NCBI GenBank assembly: GCA_937625935.1
Contig: OW569395.1
Span: 243,065 to 307,064 of the forward strand
DNA length: 64,000 bases
Origin: Tetramitus jugosus
Taxonomy: Eukaryota; Heterolobosea; Eutetramitea; Acrasida; Vahlkampfiidae
Reading direction: 5' to 3'
A program made the translations under genes and the position numbers. The notes below the pieces were generated by a model that worked only from the letters and a program-made list of their open reading frames with translations, had not been told where the DNA came from and searched no databases. Shown here piece after piece: positions 1 to 9,568 of the stretch. The stretch's first letter is position 1. The number at the start of each line of letters is the position of its first letter.

Positions 1-139
1 TTTTCTCGCATTCATTGCACAACCAGTCATCATTCGGAATGGCAGTTTAGATGCTTATGAATCTACTTTCATATAGGTTTGTGTTGGAAATATATCTGGA
101 TTTCCTGTTATTAACAGGAAGGAGAGAAAACAGTCAACC

Positions 140-451
140 TTGTTGGACTACCGTGCACCATATTGTTCCCAGACGGGAATTGGGAAGGGCAGAGAAAATG
201 AGTCAGCTCCACAGAAATTTCGTCGAGCAATCATTGATACAGTTCAACCGGTAGAGACGAGAGTAATTGTCCATAGTTTGGATGAAGATGACAACATCAA
301 CTCTTCGTCAACTTCTTCTGAGTCCTCTAGTGATGAAGAAGAAGTAATTGTTGCCTATACTCCTGTTGTCTCTCGTGTTGGTAGAAGAAGACGACGTAAG
401 GTATCAAATTCTGAAGGAGATGAATCAGTAGGGAATATTGCACGAATATAA
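140..451 (+). CDS. Acidic/serine-rich hypothetical fragment
   Basis: I do not recognise this protein. The reading frame carries a Ser/Asp/Glu-rich stretch followed by a basic cluster (GRRRRRK) and ends at a normal stop. No good ATG exists; the frame opens just after TTATTAACAG, which could be a 3' splice site, so this may be a last exon of a gene cut off by the window start. The acidic-then-basic pattern is common in nuclear proteins and in accessory proteins of DNA transposons, and the neighbourhood is transposon-rich, but the fragment alone does not decide. Confidence 0.25.
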   Translation: MLDYRAPYCSQTGIGKGRENESAPQKFRRAIIDTVQPVETRVIVHSLDEDDNINSSSTSSESSSDEEEVIVAYTPVVSRVGRRRRRKVSNSEGDESVGNIARI

Positions 452-1112
452 TGAACGATATTTATTAATATTTGACACAGTCACTTTTCAGAGACTATCT
501 GCTTGTGTGTTCGATATTAATTGTCGTTTGGCCTTACGGGCGAGTTTTGCCTTCTTTCTCGATACATTTGAGCTCCCACTTGCGAAGATTTAATATACGA
601 ATCATCTCACCCAAGAACAAATTGCAGAACACGAACTGTCGGTGAAGTGTTTGGAGGAAGAGAGATTCATATGCTTTGGAGGCTTGAAGAAGATAGATAA
701 GATGAAGTCGGAAAGCGTCCAGATATTATTTTCACCTCTGACTCCCTCCCTGTCTGTTTTGAATAAATTTGAATAACACATTTTCCTGTAAATTCGTACG
801 TTACATTAATTCCTACTAGGATTGGGATCAGGAGACCCCTATGAATAAGTATTTGAATAAATTTCTCAGATCCCCTCCCTAGGGGCGTAAGAAATAATAT
901 CGGGACGCTCCCCCAGTGAGTGGATGTATCATCCTCTTCATCATCCTCAATGACTCTCTTTCGTTTGGATAATTTAACACCATCAGCAGGTGCGTATGTT
1001 ATCTTGGGAGTCATCGTTGTGTGATAATTGTCGGCTAAGCGCCGTTGACGCTTACGTAAAAAACTTTTGGTCACACAACCACAAGACGTCCTTAATCAAT
1101 TTGACCAATTGA
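452..1112. other. Stretch without a recognisable gene
   Basis: Nothing convincing is seen here. A minus-strand frame at 667-1074 has a basic/acidic patch (KLSKRKRVIEDDEEDD) that looks nuclear, but the rest is unconvincing and I do not call it a gene. Confidence 0.3.
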
Positions 1113-1505
1113 TGGACTCAATCTTGGATCTTCGATGTTCAATTTGAATTGCCAGAAATCAAAACGCCTATGATTGTTCTGTTGCCCGGATCACTGTCCT
1201 ACCAAGATGTTCAGATTGCTTTGATTGAGTTTGATCAGGGAGTATCTCGAACATACTGTCCTCTTTTTCCCAATCAGATTTCAATGTCCATTGCCGTTTA
1301 TGGAACTCTTGCAACCAACCTGGTCTATGTGGACGAGCCAGTAAGTTCGAAGATTGGAATAATCAAAATTGGTATGAGTGATACAACTGCAGGGCTCAAC
1401 AGAACAGTTCGTGTGACCATGTACTTCGGGAAGTCAGAGATAAAGCTACATGCCGTGGAGAGGAACTACGGTAGGAAATATGAGGCTTTGTTCATCACAA
1501 GATGA
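1113..1505 (+). CDS. Hypothetical gene fragment, no ATG
   Basis: An open frame of about 130 codons with protein-like composition: alternating hydrophobic and polar residues suggesting a beta-rich fold. It starts right after an in-frame TGA and has no ATG before the conserved-looking part. I do not recognise the family. Given the decayed surroundings it is probably the remnant of a gene or of a mobile-element ORF rather than a complete gene. Confidence 0.3.
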   Translation, partial: WTQSWIFDVQFELPEIKTPMIVLLPGSLSYQDVQIALIEFDQGVSRTYCPLFPNQISMSIAVYGTLATNLVYVDEPVSSKIGIIKIGMSDTTAGLNRTVRVTMYFGKSEIKLHAVERNYGRKYEALFITR

Positions 1506-1594
1506 GCCACAAGGGTGGAAAGTATTTAAGAAAATGAATAAATATATTTCACTACTCAGTCTGCCAGTCGTTTGAAAATTGTCTCAACAGAGGC

Positions 1595-1905
1595 TTAGGA
1601 AAAAACTCGGTTATCAACCTCACATATCAACCCTGGTCTTTTGATTGAACTAACAAGCATTTCATACTCGACAGGAGCATCTTCATGTTTCTCTGGATTG
1701 AACAACTCTTTCCCTCCAAGTTTGGTATAAAAACTCCCATTCTAGGGACATATAGAGTTAAACTGACAAACAAAGCCAACGAACTTTTTCCGCAATCAGT
1801 AATGTACTCAGTGACAATTCCCTTAGTTGGTGTTTCCTTACTCAGTTCTACCTTGATCAATTTTGTAATTTCTTCTTCGATCCTTGCGATGTCGTCAATT
1901 TCTCT
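1595..1905 (-). pseudogene. Frameshifted remnant of unknown protein
   Basis: The minus strand gives a coding-like frame that runs to about 1725 and continues in a second frame down to a stop at 1595-1597. The second part reads EYEMLVSSIKRPG near its end and flows naturally from the first, so one single-base indel near 1720-1730 separates them. An in-frame stop precedes the first part. I do not recognise the protein. Best read as a decayed gene in an accessory region. Confidence 0.3.
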
Positions 1906-2220
1906 TTTTCTTTCTCATCATCCTCCTTTCTGACAGAATGTTGGCTATCTTAAATTCGGTCATATCTCTTTCTCTTCTCAAAATCTTTTCCAATCCCCAA
2001 AGAGACATCCAATTAGCTTCTGATGGAAAATTCTCTTTTTCTGATCGAATGTGGGGCAATCTGTCAAGTTCACAGATTTAGAGAGCAGAGAGTAACTCAG
2101 ATATACTATCCAGAGTAGTATCAAAATGATATTGACCATGGACTTGTCAAATCCTTCTTGGAAAAAACTGCTGGAACATATTGAACTTGGCTTCCTGTCC
2201 TCTAATCTAAACTGAATGAA

Positions 2221-2303
2221 AAGGAATGATTTTAAATGATCTTGGGTGATGTGGGATGATGTGGAATGATGTACAATGATGTGGAATGATGGGGAATGAT
2301 GAT
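2221..2303 (+). repeat. 10-bp minisatellite, unit NNNNNATGAT
   Basis: Eight consecutive 10-bp units in perfect register, most like GTGGAATGAT; every unit ends in ATGAT or GTGAT. It lies in noncoding DNA about 115 bp before the zinc-finger ORF. Confidence 0.8.
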
Positions 2304-2417
2304 GGTTTTCAATAAAACATTATTTTTATCTACGATCTCACCATAAATTGTCAATTGAATTGTTTCTAGACAAGGTCACTACAAACAAACAACAAAATAC
2401 TACCAATACAGTCACTT

Positions 2418-3107
2418 ATGTCAGATAATAAGAAAAGAAAGTTCGAAAAATTTGCAGCAACTCTACCCAAGAAAGAATGTAATCTTTGTGGAGAAGAATA
2501 CCCTGTGAATCAACTCTATGGTCACTTGAGAGAGTGTTTGAGAGACTGGGAGGAGATGTCTGGTCTTCCTCATGTTTGTTTCTGTGGTGTGTCAACCACC
2601 AAAGAGACCATCCAATCAATTCAAGCCAACATTCAACCAACACAGTCAAACACAAATAACCCACAACAACAACAACCTAACAGTGGATTGAGTACTGAGA
2701 ACTGGACACAACAACAAACTATTCAAAGCCCTTTCACACAAGAAAACTATTGGCTCCAAAAGAAAGGCCAAACTGAAAAAAAGAGTAAGTCAAAAGTTAC
2801 GAAAACGTGCTCAATCAACGGTAAGTTTTGCAAAACCAAGGACTCACCTCTACAATACTATGTGGTTGTGTCTGTGGGATCAAAAAGCATCAAGATATGT
2901 AGAGTCATCCATTTCAGTTCCACCAATATCATACCACTCCTATCAGCAATAACATTGATGTGTGCAAAGGATCAAGATATTGTTGCTTGGGCACAAGAAA
3001 CAACACATAAGTGTACCAAGTGTAACAGGGCATGTAACGACTTTTTTGCCGTGTGTAGTTGCCGTCAAGAGAAAAGAGTTTCAAATTTTGCAAAACACAA
3101 TGCATAA
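2418..3107 (+). CDS. Small zinc-finger protein, UBZ-like N-terminus
   Basis: A 229-residue protein starting at a clean ATG. Residues 21-40 form Cys-x2-Cys-x11-His-x3-Cys, the spacing of Rad18-type UBZ4 ubiquitin-binding fingers. The middle is a Gln/Asn/Ser-rich linker (about 70-120). The C-terminus has a second Cys cluster (CTKCNRAC, then CSC near residue 215) that could bind zinc. It sits 180 bp before a broken Harbinger transposase in the same orientation, so it could be a transposon accessory protein or a host gene in a transposon-rich area. Ubiquitin binding is inferred only from finger spacing. Confidence 0.5.
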   Translation: MSDNKKRKFEKFAATLPKKECNLCGEEYPVNQLYGHLRECLRDWEEMSGLPHVCFCGVSTTKETIQSIQANIQPTQSNTNNPQQQQPNSGLSTENWTQQQTIQSPFTQENYWLQKKGQTEKKSKSKVTKTCSINGKFCKTKDSPLQYYVVVSVGSKSIKICRVIHFSSTNIIPLLSAITLMCAKDQDIVAWAQETTHKCTKCNRACNDFFAVCSCRQEKRVSNFAKHNA

Positions 3108-3290
3108 TGGATTACTTTGAGTGCAAGCGTGCAGGAGATTGGGAAAGCTTCTGTAGGAGTAATTCTGAACATTCCAACTACAATTCACCATATACTAACT
3201 TCTTTTAAAAAAATTTAGGTTACTTAGTTACATTGCTCGAAAATGAACCGAGATTATACAAGATAATTGAAGTTGCGTTACACGAGTTGA

Positions 3291-4114
3291 ATGGGAGTGA
3301 ACAAGCGCTTTGACGCATCCCTTGCTTTAAGTTTTGTGATATTAGGTTTCTTCACACTCACCCTTTCAATCAACTCCTTAACAACACTTTGGATTAGACA
3401 ATATGTTGTAGATGATTTCTTGGCATGGATTGCGGATACTGACTCCTCCCAGATTTACAGATATAACTATGCCACATTAGTATGTATGTCACATGCGATG
3501 GACCAATACATTTCTCTTCCATTGCGTGACAACCGTGACAATTTTGGTGTACATTGGAGAGGTGTTCAAATAAATTTGGTCGGTGATGGAGTTGAACAAT
3601 CAGTAAGTAAAAGTATTGATAAATTAATTGAGAGAAGTCTCTATTCTGGAAAGAAATGCCTCCATACGTTTACAAAGCTGGCATATTGCAGTCCAAATGG
3701 AATACTCTATTTTCTTTCCGCTACTTATACCGGATGTAAAACCGATTCTCAACTAATGTCATTTCCGAGGAAAATTATATTTGGGAAAATCTTGATGAAG
3801 ATGAATACATTGCGCTTGATAAAGGTTTTAAAGGCTTTCAGAAATATTGGAAAAGTGTGGCTATGCCATTTATGTATGCTAGAGATAGTGAATTATTACC
3901 GGAGGATGCCGATTTCAATAAAGAATTTGCCTCTATAAGAACAGTAATTGAAAATGCGTTTTGTTCAATTAAGAAATTCAGAATTTGCTCTGACAAGCTC
4001 AGAGTGAAAACAAGTGATCTAGAACATGCCAAATGTGTGCATGATATGGCTTGGAGATCATGCACCGGTATCGTGAATTTGGTTCGTGCACCACTGAAGT
4101 CTTTTCATAATTAA
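3291..4114 (+). pseudogene. Broken PIF/Harbinger (HARBI1-like) transposase
   Basis: The middle carries the DDE-nuclease signature of the Harbinger group: DGVEQ where most members have DGTE, then YSGKK-x2-HT, then a Pro-Asn-Gly-Ile turn. The first frame ends in noise at about 3776. The next frame carries the sequel (DEDEYIALDKGF, with the second catalytic Asp, then EFASIRTVIENAFCSIKKF, with the third acidic position) to a stop at 4114. One frameshift near 3776 therefore splits the gene. The N-terminus is also atypical (hydrophobic). Other Harbinger-like pieces lie at 5304 and 61894. A dead transposon copy. Confidence 0.75.
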
Positions 4115-4271
4115 GATTTTCAATGATTCGAATAAATAAACAATGATAAGGAATGATTTATTAGACTTGGACGAAAACAAATAAAAAATGGGTTGGTGGG
4201 TGATGTGTGCTTTTTTGTGGATGGATTGGAAGTGAGTGGAGTGCTTTGTTTGTGTGAAAAAATGCCGATCT

Positions 4272-5239
4272 TTATTCCTCGACACACTTGTCTTGCTCGA
4301 CAAGAGTGTCATCAGTAATAAAAAAATCTACCTCGTCCATACAAATGGTCATCGGTTGTTCTTCTTCTTTCTTCGGCATGATAGTGTAACTATACTTCAT
4401 ACCTTCATGCATGTACATACCATTCATGCATTTTTTGACATCCACGCTCTTTGGCAGAGGAATTTCGATGTGGTGGCTCTTCTCTTCTGCCCTTTGTTTC
4501 AGACATCGGAGACCCTCAACCGTCGTTCTTCGCGCGATCGCCAATTTTCCAATGTCCATAGAGGGAAATGTCCACAAATGGAGATCAAGCACTACAAAAT
4601 AGGACTTCTCCTTCTTCTGAATTTTGACATCCTGTCTGTAGTGTGAATTTGCGCGCCATTCGTAGTAAAAGAAGTTGTCGCTCTCCATCACTTGATACAA
4701 CAGGTGAGGGGGCATCTCCTTATGGAACTGCAATCTTAAACTTTCCAAATTCATCTTGCTAGGAGCACCAACTAATGTAACTCCAGCTTCTTGATCTTCG
4801 TCAGTACTTACTTCAGATTCTGATTCAACAAAAGGCCTATTTCTCTTGGCTCTCTCATCACGTGCCTTGTCTTGTATGGAGCGGCTCTGTGAAACCATCT
4901 CAAAGAACTGATCTCTCATATCGACATCAGACCTTTTCTTTGCCTTTTTGTTCTCCATCTCATCGTCATCATCAGCGCTCTCTCTATCACTCTCTTTTTT
5001 CTCTTTGGAGCAGCCTTCTTGCAGTATCTGTACACAGCACTACCAATTTGCTCTGGGGATCGTTCCCAATGTGGGTTCGACTTAGACATCAAGTCACACA
5101 ACTTTGCATCAGTATCAGTCGGATGATTCTTCTTGTGAAGACCCCAGGATATCTTCAGTTCTTCTATCAAATCATCAGACCACTTTCCAGTCTCAATTAC
5201 CTTTGGTGAAACCTCCTTTCTTCTACCCCTTCTTGTCAT
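4272..5239 (-). pseudogene. Frameshifted Myb/SANT-like protein, probable Harbinger partner
   Basis: From 5239 the minus strand encodes a helical segment (KWSDDLIEELKISW ... RSPEQIGSAVYRYCKK) resembling Myb/SANT or trihelix DNA-binding domains. The frame is lost near 4995-5000, a run of six T (A on the coding strand). The next frame continues as an acidic/basic linker (ESADDDDEMENKKAKKRSD) and about 200 further residues of unrecognised, well-formed protein, ending at 4272. PIF/Harbinger elements typically carry two ORFs, a transposase and a Myb-like protein. The convergent broken transposase at 3291-4114 makes this the likely second ORF. One base in the T-run would restore the frame, so a sequencing error is possible. 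Confidence 0.5.
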
Positions 5240-5244
5240 AATTG

Positions 5245-5274
5245 GTTGAGTTCAACTGAAAGATTGAACTCAAC
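5245..5274. repeat. Perfect 11-bp inverted repeat
   Basis: GTTGAGTTCAA at 5245-5255 and its exact complement at 5264-5274 with an 8-nt spacer. It lies a few bases upstream of the start of the Myb-like gene. It may be part of a transposon terminus or a cruciform regulatory site. Confidence 0.8.
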
Positions 5275-5303
5275 TGAAGGCATCAGCAACTGCATCAGCA
5301 ACA

Positions 5304-5735
5304 ATGTTGATCGAAATGTTGAATTCGAACTCGCACAAAGTGGGCGAACATTCGTTTGTTGCATCATTTGGACTCCATCACACAATAGCCGATGCCATTT
5401 TCTCGACATATCTTGCACGAGATATTGATCCATTCCACTTCCTTTGGACGTTAATTTATTTAAACGAATATAGTGTCACTCGCGCAGTTCATTGGAAATG
5501 GAGAGTATCTAGAACAACATTTATGGATGCAGTGTGGTCCACACTTCGACAATTGCAATATCTCTTACCCGCATTCGATATAAACGATCGAATGGTCTTT
5601 GAGCACTAAAGAACAAGCATGTTTCGTAACATTTGGATGATTGTGGATGGTACAGAGTGTCGTGTGAAACGCCAAAAAAGTATCTATCAACAAAGAGGAC
5701 AGAAAAACAACTATCATTTCGAGTTCTCTCGTTAA
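5304..5735 (+). pseudogene. Second Harbinger-type transposase fragment with stops
   Basis: The frame begins like the helix-turn-helix part of DDE_Tnp_4/Harbinger transposases (a YLNEYSVTRAV segment, then WRVSRTTFMDAVW, the 'SRTT' recognition helix). After an in-frame TAA at 5607-5609 the same frame continues to MIVDGTECRVKR, the first catalytic Asp motif, and hits another stop at 5733. No catalytic C-terminus follows. It is a different copy from the one at 3291, which covers the C-terminal half. A truncated dead element. Confidence 0.65.
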
Positions 5736-6202
5736 TCAACAGTTGGCTTTGTTCGGAAATGGTTTTTTCTTGTTTTTTCTCTTCGTTCCTGCTGACAATC
5801 CCTACTGGCTGTGTTTTTCCTCTCTAACAATTGGATTTGACATGTCAACTGGAGCCTCTGTTTCCCATTCTGCGTTGTTGAGGTTAACTTTTGATTGAAA
5901 CTCTGAACACAATGCAGAGTCAGCACTACGATTCTTTTTCTTGTTTCCTTTCGCTACAGACTTTTCAACTATGATGATACCTTTTTGGCTTGAGAAAACA
6001 GTGTTCTTTCGTCACAAGAAAAAACACAAAAACTGCTTACAACTTCCTTCAGGTCAAATGTCATTGTAACATTTTCTCCGATCAACTTCCACACAATTCT
6101 CGACCGAGGCGCCAAACCTAAAAACCGCGCAAAAAAAATCAAACAAAACACAGCGATTCACATAACACACAACAACACGAATACTACTACACTTGACAAG
6201 CG
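5736..6202. other. Intergenic stretch and NSE2 promoter
   Basis: No convincing gene. The right part is the promoter of the NSE2-like gene and has GC-rich E2F-like boxes at 6109-6134 followed by an A/C-rich leader. Confidence 0.5.
6109..6134 (-). promoter_or_regulatory. E2F-like boxes upstream of NSE2
   Basis: GCGCCAAA at 6109-6116 is the exact complement of the E2F consensus TTTSGCGC. A variant, GCGCAAAA, follows at 6127-6134. They lie about 70-95 bp before the ATG of the NSE2-like gene. Confidence 0.45.
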
Positions 6203-7006
6203 ATGCAACCCATTAGTGCCATCAGTGTAGAATTTGATCGCATCTCTCAAAATCGACTCAATCTCAGCAACGCCATCATTGACTACAGTGTCTCTATTGA
6301 AGATTTGGCCATTTTACTGGAACGTGATTTTGATGCATCACAGGACGGCGTAACAACTGAAGAACAATTGGCACACAAAAAAGTCATGTCTGAACTCGAA
6401 CATTGTATTCGTGTTTTTTTGAGTCAGAGTCAGCGTATAGAGACTAGAAAATCATCGTTTGATCAAATGATTAGGGCATGTGGGAGTGAGATACCTGATG
6501 ATTTGATGCAAAAATGGGATCAAATCGTAGAAGGCAATGAATTGGATGAGAGCGGAGAAATTGAGATGGGCGGAGAAAATTATGGGCGGTTAATGTCGGA
6601 GGCGGAGTTGAAGAAGAATGAGCGGTATCGAAGGTTCATGACTGAGATTTTTAGAGTGCATCATCCGAATGAGACATTGTCGTTTGATGATGATGAAGAT
6701 GAAGATTTGATTATGGGTGCAGCAGAGATTCAAATTCATTGTCCTGTCGGAAAAAATATTATGGAGCAGCCAGTAAAGTCGAAAAAGTGTGGTCATGTGT
6801 TTGATAGGCCGAATATTGTCGATTTGATTCGGACGTCGGGTGGTGGAAGAAGAGTTGTGGATTGTCCAGTGGCTGGTTGCATGTCTTCGATTGCAGAAGC
6901 TGATTTAGTGGCTGATAGGCAAGTGGAAATTGATATTCAGAGAGAGATTCGAAAGAGACGTGAGAAGGCATCTCAATTGACTGACGATGCTGTTGTTTTG
7001 GAGTAA
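6203..7006 (+). CDS. NSE2: NSE2/MMS21-type SUMO E3 ligase of the SMC5/6 complex
   Basis: A 267-residue protein. The C-terminal part (about 178-235) is an SP-RING of the zf-Nse type: a CPVGK start, CGHVFD (Cys-x-His core), then CPVAGC. This is the single-zinc pattern of NSE2. The N-terminal 150 residues are helical and acidic, as expected for the part that docks on the SMC5 coiled coil. In known eukaryotes NSE2 transfers SUMO to repair and cohesion proteins as part of SMC5/6 in the nucleus. The family is usually 230-270 residues, so this looks full length. A single exon from ATG, with E2F-like boxes just upstream. Confidence 0.85.
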   Translation: MQPISAISVEFDRISQNRLNLSNAIIDYSVSIEDLAILLERDFDASQDGVTTEEQLAHKKVMSELEHCIRVFLSQSQRIETRKSSFDQMIRACGSEIPDDLMQKWDQIVEGNELDESGEIEMGGENYGRLMSEAELKKNERYRRFMTEIFRVHHPNETLSFDDDEDEDLIMGAAEIQIHCPVGKNIMEQPVKSKKCGHVFDRPNIVDLIRTSGGGRRVVDCPVAGCMSSIAEADLVADRQVEIDIQREIRKRREKASQLTDDAVVLE

Positions 7007-7327
7007 TTACTATTATTTTGAGATGATGAAAATGATTGTAAATGAATGGCATTTGACAGTTGTCGCGCATTGTAAAATAATGAGAAGACGATAAAATGAG
7101 TGTCCCATGTATGCAAAGAGTCACTCTTAACTTTTGTGCTCCTGTGAGTTTGACGGTAGATAAATGGATTGTAATCTGAACAAGAATCAAATTGGTCGAA
7201 GATCCAATATCGCTCACAATATTTGCCCACATACACATCTGCCAGATTGATTAAATATTAGATGCACCGTTTGTGTCCGTGCATTGATTTTAATAAAACA
7301 TAAGTTAATGTCAACCAAGAAGAAAAC

Positions 7328-8209
7328 TTAAGCTAATTTTTCAAAGGCCCATCCAACCAAGTAGGCCATCGCCGTTGCGAAACCACCTTGAAGTAACATG
7401 ATCACACCACCCTTGATCACCGACTTTCTGACCAAAAAGTTCTTGAGAGCACCGAGAGCAATCAGACTCAAGCCAGTCAATCCAATCGAGATCCAAAAGA
7501 ATTTATCTGGTCTCGTTCTCACTGACTTGGCCGGAGCAAAGATGAAACTAATCAAAGGAACAGCACCAAACACAATAAACGACAAGAACGTAATGACACC
7601 TTCCTTGATTGGCTCCAACCATCCTTGTTCCTCTACTTGAACACCTTCAATCTCCAAAAGCATCACATCTGCAAACACAGCCTTGTTCTCTCCCAAAAAT
7701 TCCACAATCATCGCCGAATCATTCTCGTCAAATCCCTTGTCCGTAAACACTTGGCGCATAATTTTTTTCTGTTTCTCCGGTTCTCTCTCACACCGCCACA
7801 GGTATTGCCTGCGAAGCTTTTTGGCCTGTTCCACCTCCGCTCTAGAGCTAAAGTAGTCTCCTAGTCCCATAGCAAACGCATCACCCACCAAATTGGAGAA
7901 ACCAACAATTAAAAGTGCATAAAAAGAGAGACCTGATGCAACAGAGGCAGCCACAATAGCAAATGTAGTAATAATACCGTCTAATCCTCCAAAAACAATA
8001 CTCTTGACGTATTCACCTACCAGAGCATGCTTTTCCTCGTGAGCATGTTGAATATCAGAGTGAGAGCTACCTTGATGAGTCGTCAGTGCTCCACCATCTT
8101 CATCGTCACCAGTAGGACCACTAATGGATTTTTTTCGTCTCTTTTGTTCATGTATAAACTTTGATTGGGAAGAGTCGTTGGCACTGTAAGCTTCTGAAGC
8201 CAAAATCAT
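7328..8209 (-). CDS. VIT/CCC1-family Fe/Mn transporter A
   Basis: A 293-residue protein of the vacuolar iron transporter (VIT1/CCC1) family. After a hydrophilic N-terminus comes the family signature VKSIVFGGLDGIITTFAIVA (TM1), then TM2 with GDAFAMGLGDYFSSRAEVE, a charged cytosolic metal-binding loop rich in Glu and Met, and three more membrane segments at the C-terminus. VIT/CCC1 proteins export Fe2+ or Mn2+ from the cytosol into vacuoles or similar compartments in exchange for protons. I use the ATG at 8209; the frame opens upstream at a GTG, and an ATTTACAG acceptor-like site just before it leaves an upstream exon possible. A diverged paralog lies in opposite orientation at 10811. Confidence 0.9.
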   Translation of the reverse strand: MILASEAYSANDSSQSKFIHEQKRRKKSISGPTGDDEDGGALTTHQGSSHSDIQHAHEEKHALVGEYVKSIVFGGLDGIITTFAIVAASVASGLSFYALLIVGFSNLVGDAFAMGLGDYFSSRAEVEQAKKLRRQYLWRCEREPEKQKKIMRQVFTDKGFDENDSAMIVEFLGENKAVFADVMLLEIEGVQVEEQGWLEPIKEGVITFLSFIVFGAVPLISFIFAPAKSVRTRPDKFFWISIGLTGLSLIALGALKNFLVRKSVIKGGVIMLLQGGFATAMAYLVGWAFEKLA

Positions 8210-8258
8210 GTCATCCCGCACACCCACACTGTAAATGATTGTTCGGCAAAAATTTGAC

Positions 8259-8280
8259 GCGCCAAAAAAATGGCGCCAAA
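8259..8280 (-). promoter_or_regulatory. Two E2F-like boxes upstream of VIT A
   Basis: GCGCCAAA occurs at 8259-8266 and again at 8273-8280, in the same orientation and 14 bp apart, 50-70 bp before the chosen ATG of the minus-strand transporter. As read from the gene these are TTTGGCGC sites. Confidence 0.5.
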
Positions 8281-8874
8281 AAATGATCGTGTTGGTTTTT
8301 TTTCATTGTTTCAATCAACGGCACAACGAATGCACTTACACTTTTGATTTTCTCATTCTTGTTTGTTATTGTTCGTTATTGAATGATGATGTGGTGATTG
8401 TTGTTTGTTTCAACTTCTTGTTGTTGATGAATAAAAAATTCGTGTTGCTGTTTGAATTTCAAATGAAGAAATCTTCCATTTCATCGGCAAAAGATCAATT
8501 TGCGCAGTTTCTTGCCCAAGCATTCATTCACCCGGCTGAGCTTTGTCGGAAGACCGACACGTTCCTCGCCACTCCCGCCTTCATTTGTTGGAATACGAAC
8601 CTTCTCTCACACAATCTTCCTTCCAAAAGCTCGCCACAACCCGGGTAAAAAAATAAAGCGCCGCCTTGGTACTCGGCGTGTCAGGTAGCGTTCTTTTGGG
8701 TCTTTGGTTGCGCCAGTTGTCAGAGTGAGAGTACGGTTCATTGCACAGCAGGAGGGTGCTCTGGGTTCGAGCTCCATGGCTTGCTCTACCTGAGCAAGTG
8801 ACGTTGTTTGGTGTTGAACGCGCCCCAACCAACAAAAAGAAGCAGCTCTCATTTTGTTTCAAATGATTGGATGT
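8281..8874. other. Stretch without a clear gene
   Basis: An ATG frame at 8464 gives about 60 residues on the plus strand but nothing recognisable. A GGTTCGAGCTCC string near 8768 resembles a tRNA B-box, but no cloverleaf could be built. Confidence 0.3.
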
Positions 8875-9306
8875 TTATTCTTCAATGTAAGAGCTAGTTC
8901 TTGCTCTCTTGGTTGTACTATAACCGTTATCTTGTTCAGTATCTTCTGGTTCTCTCAGTCTCTTGTTGCTACCGTCGATTCTATCGGCATGCAATGCTCT
9001 CAATGCAACAGACACATATTCGGAGAACTTCTTGCGACTTTTCAGAGCAGCCTGAGCACTCATGGCAATCTTCAACAGAGTATCATCCCTTCCATTATAG
9101 ATTGCTTGTTTTTTCAATACATCTTCCTTCCTCTTCTTCTCCTTGAAGAAGGTACAATGAAGCGTTGCGAGAGAAACAATCTTTTCGACATCCTCTCGCT
9201 TCAAGTTTGTTCGTTCCAATTTCTTGGCAGCACTGGGCAAGGCATAGCTAATTCCCAGAGGATCTAAACCCAGGGCCGGACCAGCAATTAAAATCATTGT
9301 TTTCAT
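8875..9306 (-). CDS. Small Lys/Arg-rich hypothetical protein
   Basis: A 143-residue ORF from a good ATG. It has an apolar N-terminus (LIAGPALGLDPLGISYALP), a long amphipathic helical middle rich in Lys, Arg and Ala, and a KRLREPEDTEQD...TTKRARTSS tail that looks like a nuclear localisation signal. I do not recognise the family. Codon use and composition look like a real protein. It faces the CACTA-like fragment across a short gap. Confidence 0.5.
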   Translation of the reverse strand: MKTMILIAGPALGLDPLGISYALPSAAKKLERTNLKREDVEKIVSLATLHCTFFKEKKRKEDVLKKQAIYNGRDDTLLKIAMSAQAALKSRKKFSEYVSVALRALHADRIDGSNKRLREPEDTEQDNGYSTTKRARTSSYIEE

Positions 9307-9568
9307 TGCGAGGCAGTAGAGCTTGACATTGTATACCGTAGTTGTTGTTGTTTTTGTTTGCCAGTCGGAACAAAAATTTCCGACAGGTGGCGCCAGTCAA
9401 CCAACTACAGAAATTACTCCGCAAAGGGATACAAAAAATCCAAAACATACAAACTTCCCGTCAACAACAACAAAGCTATAAGAAGAATTGGAGACAAAGG
9501 AAGAAGGAAAGAGAAGAACATCAGAGATGTTGGAAAAGAATTAGAGTCGATGGTGACTCCTCTGTTGA

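Noticed and set aside
667-1074. Minus-strand 135-codon frame with a KRKR patch
   Set aside because: Only a short part looks like protein; the rest reads as random AT-rich translation.
8690-8830. Possible tRNA gene (GGTTCGAGCTCC B-box-like; TTGCTCAGGTAGAGCA D-arm-like on the other strand)
   Set aside because: The two signals lie on opposite strands, the T-arm does not pair, and no cloverleaf with an anticodon loop could be drawn.
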